64,000 nucleotides of DNA from Sphingobacterium detergens (GCF_003610355.1 NZ_RAPY01000002.1:849635-913634), one strand, 5' to 3'; counted from the stretch's first letter, positions 35,197-45,199 are shown. Notes: generated by a model from the sequence alone, not told the origin. A program made the numbers and translations.

Positions 35197-37416
35197 TTAA
35201 AAGTTAAAGTTTATGGATAATTGCCCCGTTAGCGGCATAATATAATTTCCTGTCAATAGTTTGCCATAATATGGACTTGCCTCCGTAATAAGCTCAGCGC
35301 CGTTGATCGTTCCACTGGCACCTCTCTGATTCAGGAAGTTAATAACCGTTGCTCCGATACTGATATTCTTGTTCATTGTATAATTTATACCTCCAAATGT
35401 TTCCCAACGTGGAGCAAAGTATAGCACATTGGTCAGGTTGGCATATTGCTTTCCGAAATAGCGAAAACTAGCCCAAGCACGCCATTTATTATACGTATAA
35501 CTGGGGTCAATCTCCATCAAAACTTTTGATACACCAACAACAATGTTTCCGTTGTAATTGTAGTCCTTTCCAAATGCATCAAATTTAAACTGGTCATACT
35601 TTGGACTTTGTAAGGTCAAGAGGTAATGCAGGTTAAATCCTTTGAATGGATTAAGCAGAAAATCCGTTGTCCAGCCAAATGTTTTGATACTGTAGTCTAC
35701 GCTCGTTGTTTGGGCATCAGTCGAATTGTTCGGGTTAACAAGATTATACCTACCCAGATATCCATTTCTTTTTAAATAGGTCGCTTGAGAAATTAGCTGG
35801 ATCCATTGCGTGTTCCAGAAAACACCCAATGCACCCAAGGGACTTTTGATTTTATCCAAATTGGGATTGTAGGCTTGTGAATAACTTTCCAGTCGTCTGT
35901 TTTCTTCTGTGTATAGGAAGTTTGCGAGCACTCCAAAATTCTTAATGACATTATAGGTTGCATTAATGCTCCCTGCTATATGCATCCAATTTTCGTTGAT
36001 CTTTTTAAAATCATCCTGCTTGAAAGTAAATCCGGGTGATCTCGGTGTCATGGAGAATTTGCCGTCAACCAGATGATTTCTTACATGTAAACCAACATTC
36101 AGGTTAAAATTGTCAGATACTTTCCAGTCGTCAGTCGCGTAGAGCGACAGTTTATTTTCAATGCCGCTATGGTATTCCCCGCCAACATTTTGGTTATAAA
36201 AACCATCAGTATCTGTGTTTGGCGAGACTAGGCGCTGCGGCTGGGGACCCACTGTTTGGAAAAAGAATGTGCGGTTTGAAGTGAAATCTTTTATTTTATA
36301 ATATTGTTCCAAGAGCCCTATTGTCAGATTATGTCCTCCAAGCTGTTTGTTAAGGGAGAAACGCCCCGCGATATTGGTTACAGGTGTTTCTGGTGTATGC
36401 ATCCCCAGTTGCGTTCCAATAGATCCGACATATGTACTATGATCTGAAGCCAGTTTGTAACCAGCGGATTGATCTGCATTAAAAATACTCAACGGAATAA
36501 TGGTAGCTACTTTAACTTTTGCAAAATGCGCCCTTGTAGAATATTTGAAATTCCAGCCGTTATCCAGTTGATAATTACCAAAGATATCGATGTTATGAGA
36601 TACCGCCCGATTATCACTACCATTCATCGCTGCCCAGTAATCTTTTCCGGAGCGAATATCCTTGAGCTTCATCTGTCCATCACGCACAACATAAGAGTCC
36701 CTGCCAATTCTAAAGTCGTCCAGTTCGGTCACCTTACCTTTTTCACCATACTGGAAAACAGCATAGTTACCAATGTTATAAGAATCCGCATATTTATATA
36801 ATGCTGTGAATTGTCCTTTATTATTATCAAAAAACTTTGTTATCCCAGCTCTAAAGATCTTTGTCTCATCAACATTTCTCGCAAAACCTAATTTAAAAGT
36901 AGATGGGTCGTAATTCATAAATGCACCGGCCGTGTAAGCCCATCCATTTTTGGAGATCGGGCCGGAGATATTTGCATCGGCCTGAAGCCAGCCAAAATTG
37001 CTCGTTGTGAGTTTACCCTTTATCTTACGTTCTCTGGTACCTGTTTGCGAATAGGAATTTACGGCAAACCCGAGATCACCCATGCTGTTGGCAAGCTGAT
37101 CCATCTTTAATAGTCCCGTTTTCTCTAAACTTGAGCTTGGTCTCCATGTTTTATTAGGTAGCTCAGGCCAGAAAAAGTAGACTACTGGCAGATCATTTTC
37201 TAGAATAGTGATTCCGCCAACGGTACCTGGGAGACCAATGTTTACATCCCTTGGCCCTGTATTGTTGGCTGCATTCAGCATCACATTTCTGTTGTTGTCT
37301 TCTTTAGACGCCGCTGCCGTTTTTTTTACGGCAATACTGTCTATCTGCTGGCCAAAAGCAGAACCGAAGGAAAGTGCCAATCCCAGTGTCGAAATTGTCA
37401 ACTTTAAGTTGTTCAT
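35197..37416 (-). CDS. TonB-dependent outer-membrane receptor, glycan type
   Basis: The 739-residue receptor begins at the ATG 37416 (MNNLKLTISTLGLALSF signal). Its plug region is about residues 60-170, with VNIGLPGTVGGITILENDLPVVYFFWPEL. A barrel follows and ends in the GQLSINFNF terminal strand. No SusD partner gene follows; the next gene is the GH3 enzyme. Barrel receptors of this kind import oligosaccharides or other large substrates with TonB energy. The neighbouring NrtR-type regulator suggests sugar induction. The N-terminal TonB box is not obvious. Confidence 0.85.
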   Translation of the reverse strand: MNNLKLTISTLGLALSFGSAFGQQIDSIAVKKTAAASKEDNNRNVMLNAANNTGPRDVNIGLPGTVGGITILENDLPVVYFFWPELPNKTWRPSSSLEKTGLLKMDQLANSMGDLGFAVNSYSQTGTRERKIKGKLTTSNFGWLQADANISGPISKNGWAYTAGAFMNYDPSTFKLGFARNVDETKIFRAGITKFFDNNKGQFTALYKYADSYNIGNYAVFQYGEKGKVTELDDFRIGRDSYVVRDGQMKLKDIRSGKDYWAAMNGSDNRAVSHNIDIFGNYQLDNGWNFKYSTRAHFAKVKVATIIPLSIFNADQSAGYKLASDHSTYVGSIGTQLGMHTPETPVTNIAGRFSLNKQLGGHNLTIGLLEQYYKIKDFTSNRTFFFQTVGPQPQRLVSPNTDTDGFYNQNVGGEYHSGIENKLSLYATDDWKVSDNFNLNVGLHVRNHLVDGKFSMTPRSPGFTFKQDDFKKINENWMHIAGSINATYNVIKNFGVLANFLYTEENRRLESYSQAYNPNLDKIKSPLGALGVFWNTQWIQLISQATYLKRNGYLGRYNLVNPNNSTDAQTTSVDYSIKTFGWTTDFLLNPFKGFNLHYLLTLQSPKYDQFKFDAFGKDYNYNGNIVVGVSKVLMEIDPSYTYNKWRAWASFRYFGKQYANLTNVLYFAPRWETFGGINYTMNKNISIGATVINFLNQRGASGTINGAELITEASPYYGKLLTGNYIMPLTGQLSINFNF

Positions 37417-37802
37417 AATTATCAATTAATCTGTTTATAAAAATTGTTACCTGATGAAATATTGATTTGTACTTACGGCATTTAATAATTGGTATATGCT
37501 CAGATAATAAAAAAGGTTGTTCAAACCATCCGCTCAGGATTCAGTAATATTTCCCTTATTTTTATATGCTTCATATAGAAGCATTCAATATTACTTCCTT
37601 TTTTTGATAAAAGCAAAATTATTTTAAAAATATTATCATTATTTGCTGTTAATTTTGATAATTGATTATTTTATTATTGAAATCAATCATTTAATTTATA
37701 ATTTTCATAATTGCAACTGTGTCGAAGCTGAACAGGAAAGGGATTAGATTTGGTTCTTGCATCTTATGGGCTTAACTTTGTCCTAACCAGAAAAGATTAA
37801 TA

Positions 37803-38552
37803 ATGAATGACCAAAAACAGCTTATAGAAAAATCCGAGAAATTTTACCGAGATTGTATACCCCATATTTCTATTGATACAGTTGTCTTTGGATTTAATCA
37901 GAATGAGCTTAAGGTTTTAGCGATTAAAATGAAGTTCAATCAACAATGGTTTTTACCCGGAGGTTTTGTAAGGAAAGAGGAAGATATTGATGTGGCGGCT
38001 GTAAATATTCTCAAAGAAAGAGCCGGGGTGAGTAATATATTTCTGGAGGAGTTCGCAGTATTTGGAAAAAAAGGACGAAACGAAAGCCACTTTGATGATT
38101 ATGACGACGGACTATGGCAGAAGCAGCGATTTATTTCTATAGGGTATTATGCATTAGTTGATTACGTCAGTGTATCTCCCAAAGCAGATGCGTTAAGCGA
38201 GAAGTTTGACTGGTTGGAGGTAAATAGTCTCGATCGTTATCAGATAACGATGGATCATAAAGAGATTATCCAAAAAGCATTGATGACTCTTCGTGAGCGT
38301 ATTACCTACAAGCCAATAGGCTATAATCTCCTGCCAGAAAAATTCACATTGCCGGAATTGCAGCGGCTCTATGAGACTATTCTTGGGCGAACGCTCAACC
38401 GCGGGAATTTTTATCGAAAGATCAAAAATATGGACATACTTGTTAAATTGGATGAGCAGCGAAAGGGAAGTGCTCGAAAACCGCCGGATTTATATTCGTT
38501 CAATAAAGTGAATTATGAGAAGGCTTTGCAGAATGGAATTAACAGTTGGTAA
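37803..38552 (+). CDS. NrtR/AraR-type Nudix transcription regulator
   Basis: The 249-residue protein has an N-terminal Nudix-like domain (about residues 20-150) and a C-terminal winged helix-turn-helix (about 165-245, with LPEKFTLPELQRLYETILG and NRGNFYRKIKNM). The Nudix box is degenerate: GGFVRKEEDIDVAAVNILKERAG lacks the RE-x-EE catalytic acids, as expected for a ligand-binding regulator rather than a hydrolase. Related regulators control arabinose genes in Bacteroides. The divergent position suggests control of the receptor and GH3 operon; the ligand is a guess. Confidence 0.88.
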   Translation: MNDQKQLIEKSEKFYRDCIPHISIDTVVFGFNQNELKVLAIKMKFNQQWFLPGGFVRKEEDIDVAAVNILKERAGVSNIFLEEFAVFGKKGRNESHFDDYDDGLWQKQRFISIGYYALVDYVSVSPKADALSEKFDWLEVNSLDRYQITMDHKEIIQKALMTLRERITYKPIGYNLLPEKFTLPELQRLYETILGRTLNRGNFYRKIKNMDILVKLDEQRKGSARKPPDLYSFNKVNYEKALQNGINSW

Positions 38553-38671
38553 TTCGAGATAAGACCATTGACTTTTAATCTATTTATTAGTATATGAACA
38601 GAGCTTTTTCTAGGAAGATTTCAATCCTTGCTGGTTTTTTTAATTTTATTTTTCAAACATAGAATATTTTG

Positions 38672-38679
38672 TACATTTG
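38672..38679 (+). promoter_or_regulatory. Putative -7 box (TACATTTG) of the small membrane protein gene
   Basis: TACATTTG is a perfect TAnnTTTG box. Transcription would start near 38686 and the ATG at 38703 follows at once. This rules out the longer upstream frame as the start. Confidence 0.6.
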
Positions 38680-38702
38680 TATCGAATAAAATCGAAATAG
38701 AA

Positions 38703-38963
38703 ATGGCAGAAACTGTACAACCAAGAGCTCCAAAGACAACTGATAATAATGCGAATCAAACTCATTACTACAAAACATTGGTAGTAGCTATCGCTTTAGG
38801 TTTAATAGGCACATTTATCCGTTTTGTACCGGATGTATGTACTGCAATGGGACAACAAACATTTTTGTTCTCCGCGATAGCAAATATCTCATTGATCATA
38901 GGTACGCTTATTGCATTTAAAACTGTTTTCGGGATTTTGGGATTTGGAAAAAATCGTGACTAA
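38703..38963 (+). CDS. Small two-helix membrane protein, unknown
   Basis: The 86-residue product begins MAETVQPRAPKTTDNN and has two hydrophobic segments (about residues 24-42 and 55-80) separated by a short polar loop. No family is recognisable. The promoter and terminator are both visible, so it is a single-gene unit. Confidence 0.7.
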   Translation: MAETVQPRAPKTTDNNANQTHYYKTLVVAIALGLIGTFIRFVPDVCTAMGQQTFLFSAIANISLIIGTLIAFKTVFGILGFGKNRD

Positions 38964-38987
38964 TTAAAAGTCATTTAATGATATTGG

Positions 38988-39016
38988 AAAGCCTCAGTTT
39001 TTACTGGGGCTTTTTT
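38988..39016 (+). terminator. Intrinsic terminator
   Basis: The stem AAAGCCTCAGT/ACTGGGGCTTT with a TTTT loop and a following T run is correctly placed 25 bases after the small gene's stop. Confidence 0.85.
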
Positions 39017-39175
39017 GTGCCTATATGTGATGTTTTAATAGGAAGTTGATAAGAGTAAAGTAAGTTCACACACAAGTGAAATTTTACCCCAGACAGAAAA
39101 GGGCAGCATGGAAAAGAGTGCCATCAAAGAGAAAGCGGGTAAACTATTGCGGGGTAATTATTTATTCGATAGGCC

Positions 39176-39212
39176 AAAAAAAGGCATCAATTATTCAATT
39201 GATGCCTTTTTG
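39176..39212. terminator. Bidirectional terminator
   Basis: The perfect stem AAGGCATCAATT with its complement, a four-base loop and flanking A and T runs lies just before the convergent minus-strand membrane gene. The stretch between this and 39016 holds no supported gene. Confidence 0.85.
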
Positions 39213-39230
39213 CTATGAATGCTGTATAGA

Positions 39231-39644
39231 CTATGCAAATAATGACCAGGTACCCCATGGAATACGAGCAAGCATTAAAATTAAACCGATGATGTAAAAA
39301 ATCACAACAGTTTGATTTGCTTTTCTTGAATTTTCCATCTTTTTAGCTTTTGAGTAACCGATGGTAATCAATACAATGGCAATGATCATCGTTAAAGGGT
39401 GCTCAATGATTTTTAAACGCAATGTTGGATCTTTCATCACGGCGCCAGAGATCATCGATGGATACTTCAAATAAAAGTATAAGATCAATCCCACTAATAA
39501 TTGAATATGCGATACGATAAAACCTAATAAGGCAATTTTACGGTTGTAAGGTTTGTTGCCTAAATAGTTCATTAAGGTGATCACAATAGATATCACCAGG
39601 GCTAGCAATAAGACAATTGCTATTGTCGAGTGTAAGTGTAACAT
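39231..39644 (-). CDS. Four-helix membrane protein, cytochrome-b-like annotation
   Basis: The 137-residue protein is almost all membrane segments (four, about residues 5-27, 37-60, 86-104 and 112-132). It carries the Bacteroidota pattern MLHLHST ... SHIQLLVGLILYF ... EHPLTMIIAIVLITIGYSKAKK, which is usually annotated as a cytochrome-b-like protein. Two conserved histidines (in SHIQLL and EHPLTM) could serve as haem ligands, but this is only suggested by position. It may act in respiration or as an accessory protein. It is a single-gene unit upstream of the shared terminator. Confidence 0.7.
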   Translation of the reverse strand: MLHLHSTIAIVLLLALVISIVITLMNYLGNKPYNRKIALLGFIVSHIQLLVGLILYFYLKYPSMISGAVMKDPTLRLKIIEHPLTMIIAIVLITIGYSKAKKMENSRKANQTVVIFYIIGLILMLARIPWGTWSLFA

Positions 39645-39711
39645 AAAAGCTCTCTTTAATTGTTTCCTAAGTTAGCAAAGATAAAAATATAATGAATGTA
39701 TTTGTTAAAAA

Positions 39712-40326
39712 TCATTGTTCTAGCAGAAATACCTCTGCAATTGGGTTGAAAAGGTACATGCGTTTGCTGGTTAACTCCATACATTTATAGCGTTTTCGTA
39801 TTTTCTCAATTCGCTGAAAAGACCTTCCATTCTTTAATTTAAAAAAATGTCCATCTTCTAATGCTTCTACTGTAAGTGCATTGCTTTTGGCCTTGTCATA
39901 GGCCTTCAATGTCCGAAAGAGATGAAGATCGGTACAGCTCGATGCCGCTGGATTTTCCATATAACTGTGTATCGCATTATTGACATCGGTTGGGAAGATA
40001 CTGAGTTTTAAAAAAGGATCCATCAACTCCTTAAAATGTTTCTTCCATTCAGTCCCATGTGGTTTTACGCGGTGTTGATGCTTATTCCAGGTCTGAAGAT
40101 GTGCAAATTCGTGTATGGTCGTGATCAGAAAGGAATAAGGATTCAGGTCATGATTGACTGAGATACGATGTGGACTACCCTTAAATGGCGCACGATAATC
40201 CCCCAGTTTGGTGCTTCTGGACCGGGAAATTTTAAATAAGCATGCTGTGTGATTTATCCAATTGGATATAATCGGAGCTGCTTCTTCGGGCATGTATTTT
40301 TTGAGCGTTGCACTGTAATCCTGCAT
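39712..40326 (-). CDS. SprT-like zinc metalloprotease-family protein
   Basis: The 204-residue protein has the SprT-family zinc motif TTIHEFAHLQTWNKHQHRVKPHGTEWKKH (HExxH with Glu as the catalytic base). SprT/Spartan-like proteins bind DNA and act in repair of DNA-protein crosslinks, which would fit near recN, though the genes are separate. The C-terminal region (about 130-200) is basic with a YKCMELTS zinc-ribbon-like end. No partner gene is visible. It is divergent from recN. Confidence 0.9.
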   Translation of the reverse strand: MQDYSATLKKYMPEEAAPIISNWINHTACLFKISRSRSTKLGDYRAPFKGSPHRISVNHDLNPYSFLITTIHEFAHLQTWNKHQHRVKPHGTEWKKHFKELMDPFLKLSIFPTDVNNAIHSYMENPAASSCTDLHLFRTLKAYDKAKSNALTVEALEDGHFFKLKNGRSFQRIEKIRKRYKCMELTSKRMYLFNPIAEVFLLEQ

Positions 40327-40779
40327 GCTGTAAAAATAGTGATTTATTCATGCTCACATAATAATCAGAGGACATTATTTTGTCACTGGCAAACATTTTA
40401 TTGTCAAAAAGTTGTGTTTATCCGCAGGGAATCTGCGGAGTAATTCGCTGTGGTTGGTTCATCCTGGTACTATCAATATGATGGATTTGAAGTGACATTT
40501 ACAAATGAAAGCACTATAAATCGTCTATAAAAAAGGTGTTTTAAGCTATAATATTTAGTTTTTATTTGGAATTTTGATATTATTTTTAGTATTTAGTGCC
40601 GTTAAATAAAATTCAAGAAGACAGTGTTCGAAACCGATGCAATATTTTTTTGAAATAAAATGCATTGAAATCGGCTGAGTTTTAGGTAAATTACCTACTA
40701 AAGAAAGGATCATAAAAGATACGATTAATCCGGATGAGGAACGGTTTTCCTCTCAACTGTAAAATAGACCTTCAAGAAT
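40327..40779. other. Intergenic region upstream of recN
   Basis: This 453-base AT-rich stretch lies between the divergent SprT-like gene and recN. No clear promoter box, RNA structure or gene can be supported. The recN promoter is expected here. Confidence 0.4.
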
Positions 40780-42441
40780 ATGCTAGATACCTTACATATT
40801 AAGAATTATGCCCTGATCAATGTATTGGAAATCCAATTTGATAGTGGCTTGAATATGATTACTGGGGAGACTGGAGCGGGTAAATCCATTATTATGGGAG
40901 CACTTTCCCTGATTTTGGGCAACAGAGCAGAGGGGAAACATTTTTTTGATCCATCAAAGAAATGCGTGATCGAAGGAGAGTTTAACATTGGAGCTTATCA
41001 ATTAAATAGCTTCTTTGAGCAGAATGATCTAGATTATGCGGATCATACGATTATCAGAAGGGAAATAACGCCAGATGGTAAATCCCGTGCTTTTGTTAAT
41101 GATTCGCCAGTTACATTGGCGATACTAAAGCAATTGGGCGAGCAATTGATCGATGTACATTCGCAGCACGCGACTTTGCAGGTCAATACGGAGGAATTTC
41201 AATTTCTGGTTGTTGATAGTGTCGCTGGTTCATTTGTATTGAAGCAGAACTACAAAGAAAGCTATACAGCCTATAAAAAGGCAAAGCGGGAATTGGAGGA
41301 ACTGAAAGAGACGGTAAAGAAGGCTGCGATAGAATTGGATTATTTTCAATTTCAGTTTGATGAGCTGGATGGAGCGAAACTGGTTGCTGGAGAACAGGGG
41401 ACACTCGAACAGCAGCAGCGTCAATTGGAAAATGCAGAGGATATCAAACGGGCCCTAAATGCAGCTTCGCATTTGTTGGAAAATGAAGATACGGCGATAT
41501 TGACCCAACTGAAAGATGCAATGTCACAAGTTGAGGGTATATCTTCTTTTTTGCCCGAAGCGTCTGATCTCTCTGTGCGATTAAAAAGTACCTTGATCGA
41601 GCTGAAAGATGTGGCTGCCGAGTTGGCCTCACTTGAAGAAGATACACAATTGGATGAAGGGACTTTATTGGAGATTAATGAACGATTGAGCTTGCTTTAT
41701 TCATTACAGAAAAAGCATCATGTTGATTCTGTTGAGGAACTCATTCAGCTTAGAGATGATCTGGAGACAAAGCTAATCGCCATCAATTCCTCCGATGAAC
41801 AATTGGAGCGACTGGAAGCTGAGGTTGTGCAGAAGTTAGCGATTGCATTGCGGAATGCGAAGGAACTATCGGAAGCGCGCAAATTAGTGCTGGATAGGAT
41901 TGCCAAGGACGTGCAAAATACCCTGTCGAATGTCGGTATGTCAAATGCGATGCTTCAGATTGTATTAGAGCCATTAAAAGAAGGTGAGATGCGTGAATCT
42001 GGAATAGATACCATTCAGTTTCTATTTTCGGCCAATAAGGGGCAGGCATTGCAATCTATCCATCGTGTAGCTTCAGGGGGAGAACTTTCTCGCGTGATGC
42101 TGGCGATAAAGTCGCTGGTTGCTAAAACTTCGGCTTTACCAACGATTGTTTTTGATGAGATCGATACTGGAATTTCGGGTGAGGTTGCATTACGTGTGGG
42201 GGAGGTCATGGAAAATCTAGCCGAAAATATGCAGGTGATCGCTATCTCGCATTTGCCACAAATCGCTTCAAAAGGGGCAGCGCACTTTAAAGTATACAAA
42301 GAAGATAACACCAATCGTACCATATCGAATATCGTTCGTTTGGATCAATCCGGAAGGGTAAAAGAGATCGCACAGATGCTGAGTGGAGCAAACCCGACAG
42401 ATGCTGCGGTAGAGCATGCTGAGTTGTTGTTGAAGGGGTAG
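40780..42441 (+). CDS. recN: DNA repair protein RecN
   Basis: This 553-residue SMC-like ATPase acts in double-strand-break repair. It has Walker A at residues 29-36 (GETGAGKS) and a hairpin of coiled coils in the middle (about 150-370). The C-terminal ATPase half has the signature SGGELSRVMLAIK, Walker B (TIVFDEIDTGISG) and the ISHLPQIA block. The length is normal. The last 80 bases of the gene have a second, damaged copy at 45595-45658. Confidence 0.96.
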   Translation: MLDTLHIKNYALINVLEIQFDSGLNMITGETGAGKSIIMGALSLILGNRAEGKHFFDPSKKCVIEGEFNIGAYQLNSFFEQNDLDYADHTIIRREITPDGKSRAFVNDSPVTLAILKQLGEQLIDVHSQHATLQVNTEEFQFLVVDSVAGSFVLKQNYKESYTAYKKAKRELEELKETVKKAAIELDYFQFQFDELDGAKLVAGEQGTLEQQQRQLENAEDIKRALNAASHLLENEDTAILTQLKDAMSQVEGISSFLPEASDLSVRLKSTLIELKDVAAELASLEEDTQLDEGTLLEINERLSLLYSLQKKHHVDSVEELIQLRDDLETKLIAINSSDEQLERLEAEVVQKLAIALRNAKELSEARKLVLDRIAKDVQNTLSNVGMSNAMLQIVLEPLKEGEMRESGIDTIQFLFSANKGQALQSIHRVASGGELSRVMLAIKSLVAKTSALPTIVFDEIDTGISGEVALRVGEVMENLAENMQVIAISHLPQIASKGAAHFKVYKEDNTNRTISNIVRLDQSGRVKEIAQMLSGANPTDAAVEHAELLLKG

Positions 42442-42505
42442 TCTTTTAATAAATACCACCAAAAAGGAGCCTCCTTTTCCTAAAACCCCTTTCGGAATTC
42501 GAAAA

Positions 42506-42844
42506 ATGATACTACAAATGAGCGATTTTTACGCTGATGACAATATTGATGAGAAGATATTCTTGGATGGTATCTAGAATCTCAAAGATACTATCAATGA
42601 TCCCCAATTAGAAAGCTTGGCCGATAAAGCAAAAAAAGTTACGTTTCTATCTTAACAAATAATGATTTCTCTATAGACATAGGCTTCTTTTGAGCCTACA
42701 TACAATAATGTTCTCGCCTACGCTAATAAATTTGAAAAATCGAAACAGTCAAGTAGTATATCATATGAAAAGAGCTCTTTTGGAGATTATGCCCAAATAC
42801 AAGGGTATGTTGGTAATTCGAAAGACACTCTGAAACATTTTTAG
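42506..42844 (+). pseudogene. Decayed gene with four in-frame stops
   Basis: One reading frame from the ATG at 42506 to the TAG at 42844 keeps a coding look (DFYADDNIDEKIFLDGI, NLKDTINDPQLESLADKAKK, VLAYANKFEKSKQSSSISYE, SFGDYAQIQGYV). It is broken by a TAG, a TAA and two more TAG codons. No frameshift is needed. The stops read as if CAG, CAA or AAA codons had changed. The family is not recognised. It is the first element after recN in the inserted segment. Confidence 0.55.
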
Positions 42845-42956
42845 TCACCAGACGTGTTTTTGCTACTCCATAAAAAAGTCGAGCTATTATGACCCGACCT
42901 TATGGAACTAAAACTTGATAATCAATTGAGTTCTTGTTTTTGTAGGATGTTAAAGA

Positions 42957-43676
42957 TTAGCTACCTGTTCTGGTACGGCTACCACCTGTACGTGTTGTAC
43001 CTGAATCTGTTATGCCTTCAGTCGGGGGTGTAGAACCTGTTCTGGTACGTCCAGTATTAGGTCCGAAAGTTGTTCCTGCTATAAACGTTTTTACAAATTC
43101 CGAACGTTCGGATTCCGGTAAATTTATGATTATTGTTCCCCTTACTGTTTCAGGTTTGGTCTTAGATAATATAATAAAGATTATCAAATTATCTTTTTTG
43201 CTATAGATAAAGCTTCCTTCAATATTGTCATTTTTAACATAATCTGTTACAAAATTTGATTTTTCCTCCACGTCATATAGGTATCTGTATCTCTCCCTGG
43301 ATACTTCTTCAATGCTCTTTGTAGAAGTAGTTGCTGAGAGTGCTGACCAAGTTAATTCCAATAGTCCCTCGTAGATTGTATAAGTCGTCGATCTGCCCCT
43401 TGTTCCTGGAATAGTTTCTACACCCGTAGCAACCCGATAACCGATCTTGTGAAAACTTGCATTTGGGGCCATTTCTATGGTTCTGTCAGCATACCTATCT
43501 AAATTAGCGCCGAAATATTCTTGGTCCAGTTTTAAACCTAAATCGCTTATTTCTTTCAGATCTGTAAGTCCATTATCACGGATAAAACCATTTGATATTT
43601 TGGACATGATATCTTGCTGTGCAGATAGACCTGTTGTAAGCAACAGAAAAATAATTGAAGTTATTAATATTTTCAT
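42957..43676 (-). CDS. Exported protein with TRTGS-rich tail, unknown
   Basis: The 239-residue product starts at ATG 43676 with a signal peptide (MKILITSIIFLLLTTGLSAQQ). Its middle (about residues 20-200) is a beta/alpha domain of unknown family. The last 30 residues are low-complexity, rich in Gly, Thr, Arg and Ser (RTRTGS at the end), typical of a disordered surface-exposed tail. It lies 11 bases after the JAMM-like lipoprotein gene, so both form an operon inside the segment flanked by the two recN ends. Confidence 0.7.
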   Translation of the reverse strand: MKILITSIIFLLLTTGLSAQQDIMSKISNGFIRDNGLTDLKEISDLGLKLDQEYFGANLDRYADRTIEMAPNASFHKIGYRVATGVETIPGTRGRSTTYTIYEGLLELTWSALSATTSTKSIEEVSRERYRYLYDVEEKSNFVTDYVKNDNIEGSFIYSKKDNLIIFIILSKTKPETVRGTIIINLPESERSEFVKTFIAGTTFGPNTGRTRTGSTPPTEGITDSGTTRTGGSRTRTGS

Positions 43677-43687
43677 TTTGTTTTTTT

Positions 43688-45199
43688 TTAAGGTGTACAA
43701 GGATTTACTTTGCTGATATGGCCATTTTGATCACGTTTAACAGCTTTATTACTGTCAGTTTCACCAATTTTTTGTTTACTTAAGTTAAACATTTTTCCGT
43801 ACAATTTAATTAGAGCTGATTCTCCGGAAGCCTGAAACTCTTCAGTGGTAGTACCATTACTATAATTCTGATTCATAAATTTTTCGGCTGCATTTTTATA
43901 CTGTTTATTAGCACTTTCTTGAGCAGTACTGAAATTTCCCGTCATCATTGCAAATAATTGGGCATTTGCTATTGTAATGGTATAAACGTTGCCTCCGCTG
44001 ACTACTGAGGAACTAAAATTTCTGAGATAAATCTCCAACTGGTTTTCCGGTATATTCTGTGAATTTACCATTTCCAGAATGTCCACAGCTGCATTGAAAA
44101 TATCTGAAGGACTCGGTGAGCCTTCACCCGGGTGATTATGGATATAACCAATCACATAACCTCTAGTTGCATCCCATGATGGACTTACACTTTTATTACT
44201 GACCTTATTATCGGAAGATGCTGGGTCAATATAAACTGAATTGGGATCATTGGGATCTCTGAGTTTTATTGCAGCCCCCCATTCTTCACTTTTATTCTTA
44301 ATTTCATTTACCCTATTCCTGAAATCCTGATTTCTTGTCAGTTCATTTGCCCGAATTACTCCATCGCAGTCGGTATTTTTAGTTTGCTGTAATAATAGTT
44401 GTTTTGGAGTCGGAGGAGTTTCAGGATTAGTCGTTCCTCCATCAGTTGGTGGATCTGGAACCCAGACGTTTTCACAAACCGTGTTATAGAGAATTCTATC
44501 TTGCGACCAAGAAACAGAATAATCACAGTCTGTATAGTCGGTTGGATAGCTACAGGTGCCCGGGTAACTAGTAGATATATAACCTACCCCACGGCAATAT
44601 GTACTCCATACGCAAGTGCCCTCCTCCCTGCAACGAATTTCGTAGGCAGCTTTCTTGGTAGAACCTTTTGGTGATTTGAAAGCTTTGGGGGCATTGTAGG
44701 TGCTCTTGCCATTCTTATAGCTATAAGTGAACAGATTTTTATTGAAGACATCTATCATGGACAATTTTCCGTTTTTCAGGAAATTATCATCACTTTTTTT
44801 ATCAGGGTAGAAACGTGAAAGATAAAATTTTTGACCGTTAGCAACAACCAAAAATGCTGTATTATTCACAGTCTGCACGGGGATTTCTTTTTCATTCAGC
44901 TGTCCTGACCCAATCAATGGGACAATGGTGTATTGTGTGGAGTCATTGATTTGGGAGTATTTTGCATTTTCCCATTGTGGGATATATCTTATTATAAGCC
45001 CATCCTTTAGGCTGTCACGTGTTCTCGAATCAATAGCTAATTTTTCGTAGCTTTCTTTTATTTCAATTATGCTCGCAAAACTATTAGCTTTTTGACTATT
45101 GAGGACGATATCCTTCCTACATCCTGCAAAAATAGAAAGAACAGAGAGAAACAAAATAATACTTGTTTTTAAATTAAATGTTGTTTTTAGAAATCTCAT
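43688..45199 (-). CDS. Lipoprotein with JAMM/MPN-like metalloprotease motif
   Basis: The 503-residue lipoprotein has signal-peptide lipobox LSIFAGC, a long N-terminal half of about 250 residues, a cysteine-rich middle (about 190-245) and a C-terminal domain. That domain contains VIGYIHNHPGEGSPSPSDI, close to the JAMM metal site (HxH, Ser and Asp), with spacing one residue shorter than in RadC. If real, it is a secreted or surface isopeptidase-like metalloprotease. The N-terminal part has no recognised family. It is transcribed with the 42957 gene. Confidence 0.6.
   Translation of the reverse strand: MRFLKTTFNLKTSIILFLSVLSIFAGCRKDIVLNSQKANSFASIIEIKESYEKLAIDSRTRDSLKDGLIIRYIPQWENAKYSQINDSTQYTIVPLIGSGQLNEKEIPVQTVNNTAFLVVANGQKFYLSRFYPDKKSDDNFLKNGKLSMIDVFNKNLFTYSYKNGKSTYNAPKAFKSPKGSTKKAAYEIRCREEGTCVWSTYCRGVGYISTSYPGTCSYPTDYTDCDYSVSWSQDRILYNTVCENVWVPDPPTDGGTTNPETPPTPKQLLLQQTKNTDCDGVIRANELTRNQDFRNRVNEIKNKSEEWGAAIKLRDPNDPNSVYIDPASSDNKVSNKSVSPSWDATRGYVIGYIHNHPGEGSPSPSDIFNAAVDILEMVNSQNIPENQLEIYLRNFSSSVVSGGNVYTITIANAQLFAMMTGNFSTAQESANKQYKNAAEKFMNQNYSNGTTTEEFQASGESALIKLYGKMFNLSKQKIGETDSNKAVKRDQNGHISKVNPCTP

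Noticed and set aside
39076..39297. 73-codon plus-strand frame between two terminators
   Set aside because: It runs across a terminator hairpin and into an opposite gene, with no coding character.
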